Counted from the stretch's first letter, positions 20,084 to 29,242 are shown. The stretch: DNA of 64,000 nt from Vescimonas coprocola (GCF_018408575.1 NZ_AP023418.1:2136415-2200414), one strand, 5' to 3'. The notes: generated by a model not told the origin, from the sequence alone. Made by a program: numbers and translations.

Positions 20084-20166
20084 CCTTTCACTTTACAACG
20101 GACACCTTTTTGCCGTTTGTTGAGTATGGCGGCAAAAAATTTTTTCCTTTCACTTTACAACGGACA
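20084..20166. repeat. Duplicated mobC leader sequence
   Basis: A 21-base sequence containing CTTTCACTTTACAACGGACA occurs at 20084-20104 and 20146-20166. Between them is an inverted repeat TTTTTGCCG/CGGCAAAAA. Related copies are in element 2 (30032-30052 region, and variants near 29885, 29965 and 30525). The first copy includes the mobC ribosome binding site, so these look like retained gene leaders. Confidence 0.65.
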
Positions 20167-20215
20167 TTTTTAAGTCAAAACGCAGGTATCGAAATGAGAA
20201 ATTTTCAAAAAATAT

Positions 20216-20383
20216 GCGCCCCTGCTTTTGCAAAAGCGGGAGCGCGTTGTATCTGCGGATATGAGATTTGAGAGAGTAGCAAGCACATCCGGTGTCCGTA
20301 CACACCGAAAAAATGAGCGGTTCAGCTTTGCAGCCGATACGCCCATTTTGATTTTTGGGGAAGCCCCACACCCCTTTCATGTC
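20216..20383. other. oriT-like conserved non-coding module, element 1
   Basis: Contains a hairpin (GCGCCCCTGCTTTT region, 20217-20246), then GATTTGAGAGAGTAGCAAGC, an inverted repeat CGGTGT/ACACCG (20291-20308), and a GC hairpin tttttggggaagccccac. Modules of the same order are at 30562-30685 and 45840-45965. It lies just upstream of mobC, where an origin of transfer is expected. The rest of 20073-20504 carries no gene. Confidence 0.5.
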
Positions 20384-20396
20384 TGAATTGAAAATA

Positions 20397-20449
20397 CTTC
20401 CTGAACTTTTCAGGAAGCCATTGCTTTTATTCGCTTTGACGATTATAAT
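20397..20449 (+). promoter_or_regulatory. Promoter of the defence cassette, preceded by a small dyad
   Basis: TTGCTT (20421-20426), 17 bases, TATAAT (20444-20449) on the plus strand, 56 bases before the HTH gene start. A perfect 9-bp inverted repeat CTTCCTGAA/TTCAGGAAG (20397-20417) lies immediately upstream. Confidence 0.7.
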
Positions 20450-20504
20450 TATACTGTGATTTTGTAAGCAGACGCAGGAATGAACTGCAACAGGAGTACT
20501 GCCC

Positions 20505-20708
20505 ATGAAGTATTTATCTATCACGCAAACCGCCGAACGCTGGGGTATCTCCACCCGCCGTATTCAGATTTTGTGCAGCGAGGGGCGCGTCCCCGGTGCT
20601 ATCCGCATTGGCTCGGTCTGGGGGATTCCAGAGGACGCAGAGAAGCCAGCGGACGCGAGAATCAAGAACGGCAAGTATATCAAGAAGCCCGTCGAAAATG
20701 AAAAATGA
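20505..20708 (+). CDS. Small helix-turn-helix protein at the head of the defence cassette
   Basis: 67 residues. Sequence MKYLSITQTAERWGISTRRI with LCSEGRVPGAIRIGSVWGIP is a MerR/excisionase-type winged helix-turn-helix. The ATG follows AGGAG by seven bases and the gene has its own good promoter. Proteins of this sort are often placed ahead of restriction-modification genes and could act as a controller of the cassette. Several palindromes lie between it and mod. It could instead be a second recombination directionality factor. Confidence 0.75.
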   Translation: MKYLSITQTAERWGISTRRIQILCSEGRVPGAIRIGSVWGIPEDAEKPADARIKNGKYIKKPVENEK

Positions 20709-20809
20709 GCCGCAGATTATATCAGCGACTCTAACTCGAAATAATGGGGTCTATTCCATCTCGCGGGTGCGAATGGGCGCACTGACCCCTTGTCACGAAT
20801 CTACCCAAA

Positions 20810-20966
20810 TTGTCGATTCGACAAACGATGACAGCGTTGGACAAGGATTTAGTCCTTCCAAGACAGGATAGGTCTTTCACCACAATAACCGCTATACAGA
20901 CATAGCCAGAAGTGACCCTCATTACTGCTGAGGGTCAGGGAAGAAATACCCTCATTTGAAATGAGG
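20810..20966. promoter_or_regulatory. Three dyads between the HTH gene and mod
   Basis: TTGTCGATTCGACAA (20810-20824, 7-bp arms, one central base); TGACCCTCA/TGAGGGTCA (20913-20937, 7-base spacer); CCTCATTTGAAATGAGG (20950-20966). The last two share the CCTCA/TGAGG arms and lie 28-80 bases before the mod start. They look like operators or an attenuator for the mod-res genes. 20709-20993 has no other feature. Confidence 0.5.
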
Positions 20967-20993
20967 ATAACACGATTACGGAGGAAATCAGCC

Positions 20994-22583
20994 ATGCCGA
21001 CACTTGAATGGATTGGAAAAAGCAAGGTGATCAATCACCATCAGGACGTGCCGTTTCGGGTGTTGGAGCGCAAGTATAGCTTTGATGAAAACGGACAGCA
21101 CGATGAGGATAACGGCAGCGAAAACATGATTATCCGGGGCGATAATCTGGAAGCCCTGAAAGCGCTGCTGCCCCGGTACGAGGGGCGCGTCAAGTGCATC
21201 TATATCGATCCGCCCTACAACACCGGCAACGAGGGCTGGGTCTATAACGATAACGTCAACGACCCGAAGATCAAAAAGTGGCTGGGCGAGGTTGTCGGCA
21301 AAGAGGGCGAGGACCTGACCCGCCATGACAAGTGGCTGTGCATGATGTACCCGCGGTTGAAGCTGCTGCAAAAGCTGTTAGCGGATGATGGGGCAATCTT
21401 TATCAGTATTGATGACGCAGAATTCTTCAATCTCCGTTCTATTTGCAATGAAGTATTCGGTGAGCAAAACTTTATAGCCACTGTAATATGGCGTAAAAAC
21501 TATGCGCCTAAAAGTACAGCGAAACACTTTTCAGAGGATCATGACTATATTCTGGTATTTGGAAAAAATGCAGATATGTGGACACCTCATAAAATGCCAA
21601 GAACTGAAAAGCAGAATAAGGCATATAAAAACCCGGATAATGATCCTCGTGGTTTATGGCGTCCCAACAATTTAGCTGCAAGAAATTATTATAGTAAAGG
21701 TACATACTCCATCACATGCCCAAGTGGACGTGTAATTAATGGGCCACCATCTGGCTCGTATTGGCGCGTTTCAGAAGAGAAGTTCCACGAACTGGATAAA
21801 GATGGCCGAATTTGGTGGGGGAAAGACGGAAATAACGTTCCTGCTCCCAAAATCTTTCTCACAGAAGTTTCTGATGGTATCGTTCCGCAGACCTTATGGT
21901 CATATGAAGAAGTTGGCCATACTCAGGATGCAAAAAAGGAGATTAAGTCTATTTTTAGTGGGGAAATGCCATTTGACACCCCAAAACCTTATCACTTAAT
22001 AGAACGTATCTTACAGATTGCTTCTGATTCCAATTCTATTATCCTTGATTCTTTTGCCGGTTCCGGCACTACCGCCCATGCTGTCCTGAACATGAACAAG
22101 GCGGACGGCGGACACCGCAAGTTCATTCTTGTCGAGATGATGGACTACGCCGACAGCATCACCGCCGAGCGCGTCAAGCGCGTGATCCGTGGCTACGGCG
22201 AGGGCAAGAACGCCGTGGAGGGTACGGGTGGCAGTTTCAGCTTCTATGATCTTGGTGAACCGCTGCTTGTGGGTGATTGCCTGAATGAAGCCGTTGCCCC
22301 GGAGAAAATCCGCGAATACATCTGGTTCATGGAAACCAAGCAGCCCTACGCCCCGCCCAGCGGCGGCAATCCGTATTACCTCGGCAAGCACAACAGCACG
22401 GGCTATTACTTCTACTACGAGCCGCAGCGCGTGACGGTGCTGGACTATGCGTTCCTCTCCACCATTATGGAAAAAGCCGATGGAACGGTGATCTATGCCG
22501 ACCGCTGCTCCATCAGCGAGGACAAGCTGGCAAAAATGGGCGTTACATTCAAGAAGATTCCGAGAGACATTAGCAGACTGTAA
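20994..22583 (+). CDS. mod: Type III restriction-modification methyltransferase (Mod)
   Basis: 529 residues from the ATG at 20994 (GGAGG nine bases upstream). A beta-class amino-methyltransferase: catalytic DPPYNTGNE at residue 72 precedes the AdoMet motif DSFAGSGTTAHAVL at residue 352, with the target-recognition region between. It would methylate adenine in a short asymmetric site and also give specificity to Res. The middle of the gene (about 21400-22060) is clearly AT-rich: a hand count of 21541-21600 gives 33% GC against 62% for 21181-21240. This marks a swapped target-recognition domain. 15 bases separate it from res. Confidence 0.92.
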   Translation: MPTLEWIGKSKVINHHQDVPFRVLERKYSFDENGQHDEDNGSENMIIRGDNLEALKALLPRYEGRVKCIYIDPPYNTGNEGWVYNDNVNDPKIKKWLGEVVGKEGEDLTRHDKWLCMMYPRLKLLQKLLADDGAIFISIDDAEFFNLRSICNEVFGEQNFIATVIWRKNYAPKSTAKHFSEDHDYILVFGKNADMWTPHKMPRTEKQNKAYKNPDNDPRGLWRPNNLAARNYYSKGTYSITCPSGRVINGPPSGSYWRVSEEKFHELDKDGRIWWGKDGNNVPAPKIFLTEVSDGIVPQTLWSYEEVGHTQDAKKEIKSIFSGEMPFDTPKPYHLIERILQIASDSNSIILDSFAGSGTTAHAVLNMNKADGGHRKFILVEMMDYADSITAERVKRVIRGYGEGKNAVEGTGGSFSFYDLGEPLLVGDCLNEAVAPEKIREYIWFMETKQPYAPPSGGNPYYLGKHNSTGYYFYYEPQRVTVLDYAFLSTIMEKADGTVIYADRCSISEDKLAKMGVTFKKIPRDISRL

Positions 22584-22598
22584 GGGGGTGTTCGCTGT

Positions 22599-25226
22599 AT
22601 GGAACTGAAAACATATCAGAAAAAGGTCATAGCGGACTTGACCCGCTATCTGGAACTGCTGAACGAAACAAAGAATGACGCAGCGGCGTTTCGCCTGTTC
22701 TGGCAGGAGAAATCAGCCCCGGCTTTAGGGCTATACCAAAACGTGATACCCGGCGTCCCGAACCTTTGCTTCAAGGTGCCGACGGGCGGCGGCAAGACCT
22801 TTATTGCCTGCAACGCCGTTCGCCCTATCTTTGACGCACTCCCCGCTACCAAGACAAAGGCGGTCGTGTGGCTTGTTCCGTCGGATGCGATTCTGACGCA
22901 GACAGCAAAAGCTCTGAAAGACACATCCCATCCCTACCGTCAGAAAATCGACGTGGATTTCGGTGGGCGTGTGGAGGTTTACACCAAGCAGGAGCTTTTG
23001 AACGGTCAAAACTTCAACCCCACCGCCGTAACGGAGCAGTTGTCGGTTATGGTGCTGTCCTACGATTCGTTCCGTGGTCGCGGCAAGGAGGTCTTGAAAG
23101 CCTATCAGGAGAACAGCAACCTTGCCGAGTTTGCAAAAGTGCTGGGCAAACCCGACAGCCCCATTGAAAAAGCGGACGAAACCGCCCTGTTCCAGATTAT
23201 CAACCAGCTTAACCCGCTTGTCATCGTGGACGAGAGCCACCATGCCCGGTCGGAATTGAGCCTTGAAATGCTGGAAAACTTCAATCCCTGCTTTGTGCTG
23301 GATTTGACCGCCACACCGAAAAAGGAGAGCAATATTATCTCCTATGTGGACGCGGTGCAGCTGAAAAACGAACACATGGTAAAGCTGCCCGTGATCGTCT
23401 ATAACCGGGACAGCCAATCTGAGGTGCTGATTGATGCAATCGACCTGCGGAACAAACTGGAAGAAATCGCAAATGCAGAGTACGCCAAAACAGGTAAATA
23501 TATCCGTCCTATCGCGCTGTTTCAGGCACAGCCGAAGGGCAAAGAGGACGCGACCACCTTTGAAAAACTGCGGGACAAGCTGGTGGACGCCGGGATTCCC
23601 GCCGAGCAAATTGCCATTCGAACCGCCGATGTGAACGAACTGAAAAACACCGATTTGATGTCCCCAAGCTGCCCGATTCGGTATATCATCACGGTCAATG
23701 CGCTGAAAGAGGGCTGGGATTGCCCCTTTGCCTATATCCTTGCGTCCCTTGCCAATAAGACAAGTCAGGTTGACGTGGAGCAGATTTTGGGCCGGATTCT
23801 CCGTCTTCCACATACGAGCCAACACACGCAGAGTGCGCTCAATATGTCCTATGTGCTGACTTCTTCCAACGACTTCAACAATACTGTGGCGCATATCGTC
23901 AAGGGCTTGAACAGCGCAGGATTCAGCGATAAGGACTATCGGATCGGTGAGTCCGCAAAACCGCAGATTCCCGAACAGGCAGCAGAGCAAATCACGCTGC
24001 CTGACCCGCAAGGAACTTCCAAACCGGAAAGCGCCGAGGACGATTTTTCGGGGCTGGATGGGAAATTGATCGGGGCAGAGTTGGAGCGGCGCAGAGAACA
24101 AGTGCAAACGCCTGAAATCGCCCCGAAAGCCGACACCATGCTGGATGCTGCCGCAGAGGTCGAAAAGGCGTACACAGACGCAATTCAGCAGACCGGCAAT
24201 GATCCGGTGATGGACAATCTTCCGTGGGAGGTGCGGGATAAAGTGAAATCGTTTGGGGTAAACCCGCAGTTCCGGGAAGATATTGAAACGCTGCAAATCC
24301 CGCAGTTTTTCCTGAAAGTTGAGCAATCTTTGTTTACGGACGGTTCTTTTGAACTGCTGGACAAGGAAATGCTGGCAGAGGGCTTTACCCTCAAGGGCAA
24401 GGCATACGACGTTGATTTTGCCGCCGCAGACGATGAAATCCGCGAAATCGACGTGCGGGAGCAGGACGGCGGTTTGCCGAAGGTGTTCAAGATGGAGAGT
24501 GCCGAGCAGCGGTACTTCAAGGAGTGGTTCAACAATCTGCCACCGGAAAGCCGGGTGCGTCAATGCAAGGAAATGATGTTCAATCAGCTTAACAAGCTGA
24601 ATATGGTGGACGCTGCCGAGCTGCGTGCCTACATAAACCGTATCGTGGACGATATGGACAAGGCGCAGCTTGCCGCCATGGAGAAAGCCCCGCTGGGCTA
24701 TGCGGCGAAGATCCGTGACAAGATTGAAACGTTGCTGGAAGTCCACTATCGGGAAACTTTTGAAAAGTGGCTGGAAACGGAGCGCATCGTCTGCAAGCCC
24801 TATTTCCGTCTGCGCCCCTCTATCCATCCTGCCACATATACCGACATATATGCCCGTTCGCTGTACACGGCGGAGAACGGCGATATGAACAAGCTGGAAG
24901 AAAAGCTGATTGTGGAGTTGACCGCCCTGCCGAATGTCCGCTGGTGGCACAGGAATATTGCAAAGCAGGATTTTGCAATCAATGGCTTTATCAAGCATTA
25001 TCCCGATATTCTGATTATGACCCAAAGCGGCAAGCTCATCTGCGCGGAAACCAAGGGCGAACATCTGAAAAATGATGGTAGCCGGGAGAGGATTGCTCTC
25101 GGTCAAGCGTGGCGTACAGCAGCGGGCAAGGATTATCGCTATTATATGGTGTTTGAGAATGACGAAAACCTCTTGCCGGGTGCAATGAGCATGAGTCAGT
25201 TTATCGACACGGTAAAGGCGCTGTAA
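22599..25226 (+). CDS. res: Type III restriction enzyme Res subunit (helicase-nuclease)
   Basis: 875 residues. Superfamily 2 helicase motifs: Walker A LCFKVPTGGGKTFIACNA (residues about 56-73), DESHH box LVIVDESHHARSE, motif III LDLTATP, motif V/VI region NALKEGWDCPFAYILASL and VEQILGRILRLP. A C-terminal PD-(D/E)xK nuclease is visible as HYPDILIMTQSGKLICAETKG, with Asp and Glu-x-Lys in place. With Mod it forms the ATP-dependent type III restriction complex. It starts 15 bases after mod and is followed after 14 bases by the TIGR02391-type gene, so all are likely one transcript. Confidence 0.93.
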   Translation: MELKTYQKKVIADLTRYLELLNETKNDAAAFRLFWQEKSAPALGLYQNVIPGVPNLCFKVPTGGGKTFIACNAVRPIFDALPATKTKAVVWLVPSDAILTQTAKALKDTSHPYRQKIDVDFGGRVEVYTKQELLNGQNFNPTAVTEQLSVMVLSYDSFRGRGKEVLKAYQENSNLAEFAKVLGKPDSPIEKADETALFQIINQLNPLVIVDESHHARSELSLEMLENFNPCFVLDLTATPKKESNIISYVDAVQLKNEHMVKLPVIVYNRDSQSEVLIDAIDLRNKLEEIANAEYAKTGKYIRPIALFQAQPKGKEDATTFEKLRDKLVDAGIPAEQIAIRTADVNELKNTDLMSPSCPIRYIITVNALKEGWDCPFAYILASLANKTSQVDVEQILGRILRLPHTSQHTQSALNMSYVLTSSNDFNNTVAHIVKGLNSAGFSDKDYRIGESAKPQIPEQAAEQITLPDPQGTSKPESAEDDFSGLDGKLIGAELERRREQVQTPEIAPKADTMLDAAAEVEKAYTDAIQQTGNDPVMDNLPWEVRDKVKSFGVNPQFREDIETLQIPQFFLKVEQSLFTDGSFELLDKEMLAEGFTLKGKAYDVDFAAADDEIREIDVREQDGGLPKVFKMESAEQRYFKEWFNNLPPESRVRQCKEMMFNQLNKLNMVDAAELRAYINRIVDDMDKAQLAAMEKAPLGYAAKIRDKIETLLEVHYRETFEKWLETERIVCKPYFRLRPSIHPATYTDIYARSLYTAENGDMNKLEEKLIVELTALPNVRWWHRNIAKQDFAINGFIKHYPDILIMTQSGKLICAETKGEHLKNDGSRERIALGQAWRTAAGKDYRYYMVFENDENLLPGAMSMSQFIDTVKAL

Positions 25227-25240
25227 GGGAGGTGCGTGTT

Positions 25241-25936
25241 TTGAAACTGCCGTATGAAAACGAACTGTATGAGCTGCGAAAATGGATAGACAATACAAAT
25301 ACGCCCTTAAATATGCAGTTTCTCCATACGCCTCAGAAAATTCAGCGCATTCACCAGTGGATCGGCGTAATAGCAAAAGAAACACAAACGGAGTATCCTT
25401 TCTACGCTGCTATGCTGCCTGGTATTGCAAACATTCTTTTTCAAGGAAACGGTATGAGCCCCGCACTTGTGAATCCTGTTGCCTTTGGTGAGCTGATGGT
25501 AATTATTTGCCATATCGGAGCAGAACCTTCCATTGCCCGGTTCTGGTCTGCAATTCATCCGCGGATTGTGAATGTCTCCCATGAGTTATATGTAGATGGT
25601 CACTACTCAACCGCAGCAGAAAAGGCGGTCAAAGAAGTAGAATCTCGTCTGCGTGAAAAGTTTTTGGAGTTAAAAACCGGCGCAGCAGTTCCCGCGAAGA
25701 TTGGTGATGTGATTGGCGCACTTATGAGCGAGAACGGCGCTTTCAAATTCTGTGACACAACTACCACCAGCGGCAGGGACTACCGACGCGGAATCCAATC
25801 TCTGTTTGAAGGAATCGTGGCAGCCTATCGCAATCCTGCGGCTCATGCCAATCTTCAATATGAAAAACGTGAGGCTATGGAGCAGATTATGCTGGCAAGT
25901 CAGTTGATGTATGTGTTGGACAAACCACAATTATGA
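25241..25936 (+). CDS. TIGR02391-family-like protein in the defence cassette
   Basis: 231 residues from a TTG at 25241, which has AAGGGAGG at eight bases; a GTG at 25232 is too close to that site. The C-terminal part has the pattern of TIGR02391 (Ymh) proteins: FKFCDTTTTSGRDYRRGIQS, LFEGIVAAYRNPAAHAN. The RNP-x-x-H type ending resembles HEPN-like or Abi C-terminal RNase motifs (RxxxxH), so an RNase effector role is conceivable but not shown. It sits between res and the TIR gene with nine bases to the latter. Confidence 0.65.
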   Translation: MKLPYENELYELRKWIDNTNTPLNMQFLHTPQKIQRIHQWIGVIAKETQTEYPFYAAMLPGIANILFQGNGMSPALVNPVAFGELMVIICHIGAEPSIARFWSAIHPRIVNVSHELYVDGHYSTAAEKAVKEVESRLREKFLELKTGAAVPAKIGDVIGALMSENGAFKFCDTTTTSGRDYRRGIQSLFEGIVAAYRNPAAHANLQYEKREAMEQIMLASQLMYVLDKPQL

Positions 25937-25945
25937 GGAGAATCT

Positions 25946-27415
25946 ATGGATTTTAGAAAACTTCCATCTAATTCTGAAGGGTTACTGTTAAAGCTGGTCT
26001 GTTCAGAAAACCCTACGCAGGTATTGCGGGAACAATACAACGGGCTTTCTATGCAACAAGAGCAAGAACTTGACGGTATCATAAGAGAGCTAAAAGGACT
26101 CGGCTATATTGATGTTAAATGGGCTGATAATGAGCCATACTTTGTCATTCTAAATAATTCTGCAAGAACATATAGTGAACGATTGGCTGAGTATAACGCG
26201 CATAACCCCATCAATGCAACACAAGGGAAAAAGGTGAGAAATACAATTTTCATAAGCCACCGATCAACTGATAAAGGTATTGCGGATATGCTTGTTGACT
26301 TTTTTGCAGGAACCGGAATTTCTAAGGAAACGGTTTTCTGCTCTTCTCTGCCGGGCAACGACATAAATGAACGCATTTCTGATGAAGTCAGATCTGCGCT
26401 GAAAAGCAGCGCAGTTAGCATTGCGATTCTTTCGCATGATTACTATCAGAGTGCCTATTGCCTGAATGAAGCGGGGGTGCTCTGGTATGAGGACGTTCCT
26501 GTAATTCCAGTTGCCTTGCCGGAAATTAATTCGGGCAACATGTACGGATTCCTAAATAACGAATATAAGTTAAGACGGTTGGATTCCGATACAGATATTT
26601 CATACATTTATGATACTGTGAGCGAAGCGGTATCGGCTCCGCACACAAAAGCGAGTCTTATCACGTACGAGAATAATAAACTTAGAACAAGGTATGCAGA
26701 ATATTTGAAAGCGAGAGAATTGCCCCCGGGTGGTTCTGATAATTCCATCGCAGATACTATTGCAGAAATAACCACTGACGATGAACGAATCGTGCTATAC
26801 TACATACTTCATGAAAATGTTCGAAAAGTCTCTAAATCTACTATTTCAAGCTGGTTAAACAAATGCGAAATCCGTGGCGTAAATGTCGATAACGCGTTTG
26901 ATCTGCTGTCATCTTTTGATAACGGGGCTTTGAATAACGATACTCTGGAATTTGGCATCGACACTTTTCGCAAATACTCTGCAAACGCAGCACAGATACT
27001 TCCACCACTTAAAAAATGCGTAGATCAGCATATTGAATTAGCCGTCAACATATTCAAAAAAATCTGGTCAGATGACACGCTTGACATTAATATACGGCTG
27101 TTTATTGCTTATATCGTGGAAGAGAGAATGCGCGCGTTTGGTGACCGTTGGATGGCAGAAGGAGAAATCGAAAATATAAGGCAGTGGGAGAGCAAAAACA
27201 CACTTGATTCCACACTTTCAAACAACTATGGAAGTTGCCTTGAATTTTTTGTTCAAAATGAGCTTGTATATGCAAGCAGTTGGACAAGCTATGGAAATCC
27301 GCGAGAGTATACTTTATTCCCTTCTCTACAGGAACTCCTTTTTAATTGTCCCCATAAGATTATGGAGGAATTGCAAAAAGTCAAAGATGCCTATCATTTG
27401 GATTTGCCATTTTGA
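25946..27415 (+). CDS. TIR-domain protein, candidate defence effector
   Basis: 489 residues. A short N-terminal winged-helix-like region (residues about 1-75, EQELDGIIRELKGLGYIDVK) precedes a TIR domain (about 98-235): NTIFISHRSTDKGIADMLVD, VFCSSLPGNDI, SSAVSIAILSHDYYQSAYCL, with the putative catalytic glutamate E175 in CLNEAGVLWY. Bacterial TIR domains with this Glu cleave NAD+. The C-terminal 250 residues are helical and unrecognised. Co-directional and nine bases after the TIGR02391-type gene, so probably part of the restriction cassette. Base composition is more AT-rich than res, as in the TRD of mod. Confidence 0.85.
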   Translation: MDFRKLPSNSEGLLLKLVCSENPTQVLREQYNGLSMQQEQELDGIIRELKGLGYIDVKWADNEPYFVILNNSARTYSERLAEYNAHNPINATQGKKVRNTIFISHRSTDKGIADMLVDFFAGTGISKETVFCSSLPGNDINERISDEVRSALKSSAVSIAILSHDYYQSAYCLNEAGVLWYEDVPVIPVALPEINSGNMYGFLNNEYKLRRLDSDTDISYIYDTVSEAVSAPHTKASLITYENNKLRTRYAEYLKARELPPGGSDNSIADTIAEITTDDERIVLYYILHENVRKVSKSTISSWLNKCEIRGVNVDNAFDLLSSFDNGALNNDTLEFGIDTFRKYSANAAQILPPLKKCVDQHIELAVNIFKKIWSDDTLDINIRLFIAYIVEERMRAFGDRWMAEGEIENIRQWESKNTLDSTLSNNYGSCLEFFVQNELVYASSWTSYGNPREYTLFPSLQELLFNCPHKIMEELQKVKDAYHLDLPF

Positions 27416-27420
27416 GTTTT

Positions 27421-27464
27421 AAGAAGTCCAGCATCACGTCAAACGGCGCGATGCTGGGCTTCTT
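27421..27464. terminator. Bidirectional terminator between TIR gene and ATPase
   Basis: AAGAAGTCCAGCATC pairs with GATGCTGGGCTTCTT (one G-T mismatch) around a 14-base loop. It separates two convergent genes and ends both. Confidence 0.8.
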
Positions 27465-27466
27465 AC

Positions 27467-28681
27467 TTAATTCCATTCCTCAGCTAAGAGAAAATCGCGG
27501 ATATTTCGGTGTTTGATCCCATTTCGGCTCATATCGAACTCATCGAGAGAAACAACGTACTTTGGGAAGTTATCACGGATGCTATCATACGCGCCAAACT
27601 CGCGGTTAACCGTTTCATCGGAGGCGAGCAGATAGCACACCTGAACATACAGCTTTTCGCCGCGCTTGTCGCATACAAAATCAATTTCCTTATCTCCCGT
27701 TCTGCCGACAGTCACTTCGTAACCCCGGCGTAGCAATTCCAGATACACGATATTCTCCAAAATGAGATTGATGTCCCGCATATTGCCGCCGAAAACAGCC
27801 TCGCGGATGCCGTGATCGGCAATATAGTACTTCTCATTGGAGGCAAGGATCTGTTTGCCCTGCAAGTCCTCCCGCTTCACCTGATAGAACAGGTACGCCT
27901 CGCAGCAGTATTTGATATAGTTCAGAATTGTTTCCGGGGCGACGGTGCGCTGCTCGTTTTTCAGGAACTTTGCAAGAGAGGTCGCCGAGAAGGTCGTTCC
28001 CACATTGGCGATCACATAGGCAATGATCCGTTCCAGCAAATCTACATCCCGGATTTTATTCCGCTTCACGATGTCCTTGAGCTGGACAGAGTTGAACAGA
28101 TCGTGAAGATATTGCTTGGACGGCGAATCCGCATATCGGAGATTTGCGAGATAGGGCATCCCTCCGGCGAGCAAATACTTTTGGAAACACTGCTGGATGG
28201 AGGTATCGGGCGCAATTGAGCGATATAGCTCCATGAACTCTGCGAAGGAGAACGGATAGATCACAAACTCCACATACCGTCCGCCCAAATAGGTCGCAAG
28301 CTCACCGGACAGCAGCTTTGCATTGGAGCCGGTGATATAGATGTCGCAATCCAGCGAGACGCGGAGAGAGTTGATGCACTTCTCCCAGCCCTTGACCTCC
28401 TGAATCTCATCGAAAAAGAGGTAGATCTTGCCGCCGATCTCCTTGGCGCGTTTGGTGATCTCGTCGTGCAGCGCCTGCGCGGTTTGCAGGTGGGAATAGC
28501 TCATATCTTCAAAATTGATGGAGATAAACTGCGTCGGGCTGACGCCGGACTCCGCAAGCTCCTGCTGGATCAGCTCCAACATGACCGACTTTCCGCAGCG
28601 GCGGATACCGGTCATGACCTTGACCAGCTCCGTTCCGATGAACGGACGGATACGGCTCATATACAGTTCGCGTTTAATCAT
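27467..28681 (-). CDS. AAA+ ATPase with DUF4143 domain
   Basis: 404 residues. N-terminal AAA_14 ATPase with Walker A MTGIRRCGKSVMLELIQQEL (residues about 24-43) and Walker B IYLFFDEIQEVKGWEKCINS, sensor ITGSNAKLLSGELATYLGGRY. The C-terminal DUF4143 portion carries a restriction-endonuclease-like pattern VGRTGDKEIDFVCDKRGEKL. These ATPases are common in accessory regions of gut bacteria and archaea; their job is unknown. GGAGGG precedes the start. Transcribed toward the defence cassette and probably an independent passenger. Confidence 0.85.
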   Translation of the reverse strand: MIKRELYMSRIRPFIGTELVKVMTGIRRCGKSVMLELIQQELAESGVSPTQFISINFEDMSYSHLQTAQALHDEITKRAKEIGGKIYLFFDEIQEVKGWEKCINSLRVSLDCDIYITGSNAKLLSGELATYLGGRYVEFVIYPFSFAEFMELYRSIAPDTSIQQCFQKYLLAGGMPYLANLRYADSPSKQYLHDLFNSVQLKDIVKRNKIRDVDLLERIIAYVIANVGTTFSATSLAKFLKNEQRTVAPETILNYIKYCCEAYLFYQVKREDLQGKQILASNEKYYIADHGIREAVFGGNMRDINLILENIVYLELLRRGYEVTVGRTGDKEIDFVCDKRGEKLYVQVCYLLASDETVNREFGAYDSIRDNFPKYVVSLDEFDMSRNGIKHRNIRDFLLAEEWN

Positions 28682-29242
28682 AAAACTTCACCCTCCTTCC
28701 GTGGCTGACCACAGTATATCACATTTACGATTGAAACTCAATGGAGAAATTGCAAAAATATAAGTTATAACTGACAAAATACAAAATTCGACAAATGATT
28801 TTAGATAAGGCTTTGCTATTCAAGCAAAGCCCTGCAAAGGTAAGATTCCACCCTTTATTGGCACACGAAATGCCGTTATCACAAGGCGGAGTGGCAAGAT
28901 GGGCAGGAAATTCAAGCGACGTACTGGCGATATTTTTCTCCATATTCGCCCCGAAATGCAGCAGAAAATGAAACAACCATCGGCATATCCGTTGGACGGT
29001 CATGCCGATGGCTGTGTGTTTCATCAGAGCTTTCATTCGATTTTTGAGGGCGGTAGTAGTGTGTCATTTTCGCGCCTGCAATCCGATTTTCCATACACCA
29101 TTTTTACACCATTTCGGCGTGGAGTAGTATGGAATTGCATGAAGTTATATAGTGGAAATTTGTGCAGAAAATACGCTGAAATCAAGAATTATCGGCATTT
29201 ATGGAGTACTATTGAGATATAGAATCAGGTGAATCGCCCTCG
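28682..29242. other. Non-coding right end of element 1 with hairpins
   Basis: No convincing gene. Contains GCTTTGC/GCAAAGC (28811-28831) and a long hairpin CCATCGGCAT/ATGCCGATGG (28977-29011) with an inner CCGT/ACGG. The 12-base ttatcggcattt at about 29190 recurs at about 37697 in the same position of element 2, so it is a conserved element-end motif. Confidence 0.55.
29094..29114. repeat. Integrase arm-type direct repeat, right end of element 1
   Basis: Same ACACCAT-TTTT-ACACCAT pair as at 16333-16353, 130 bases inside the attachment core. The matching A variant assigns this end to element 1. Confidence 0.7.

Noticed and set aside
22731..25385. 884-codon open frame on the minus strand
   Set aside because: Antisense to res, whose helicase and nuclease motifs are clear.
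28899..29222. 107-codon plus-strand open frame at the right end of element 1
   Set aside because: Starts MGRKFKRRTG like a mobilisation protein but the rest is not protein-like and it runs through the hairpin and the arm repeat. Kept as non-coding.
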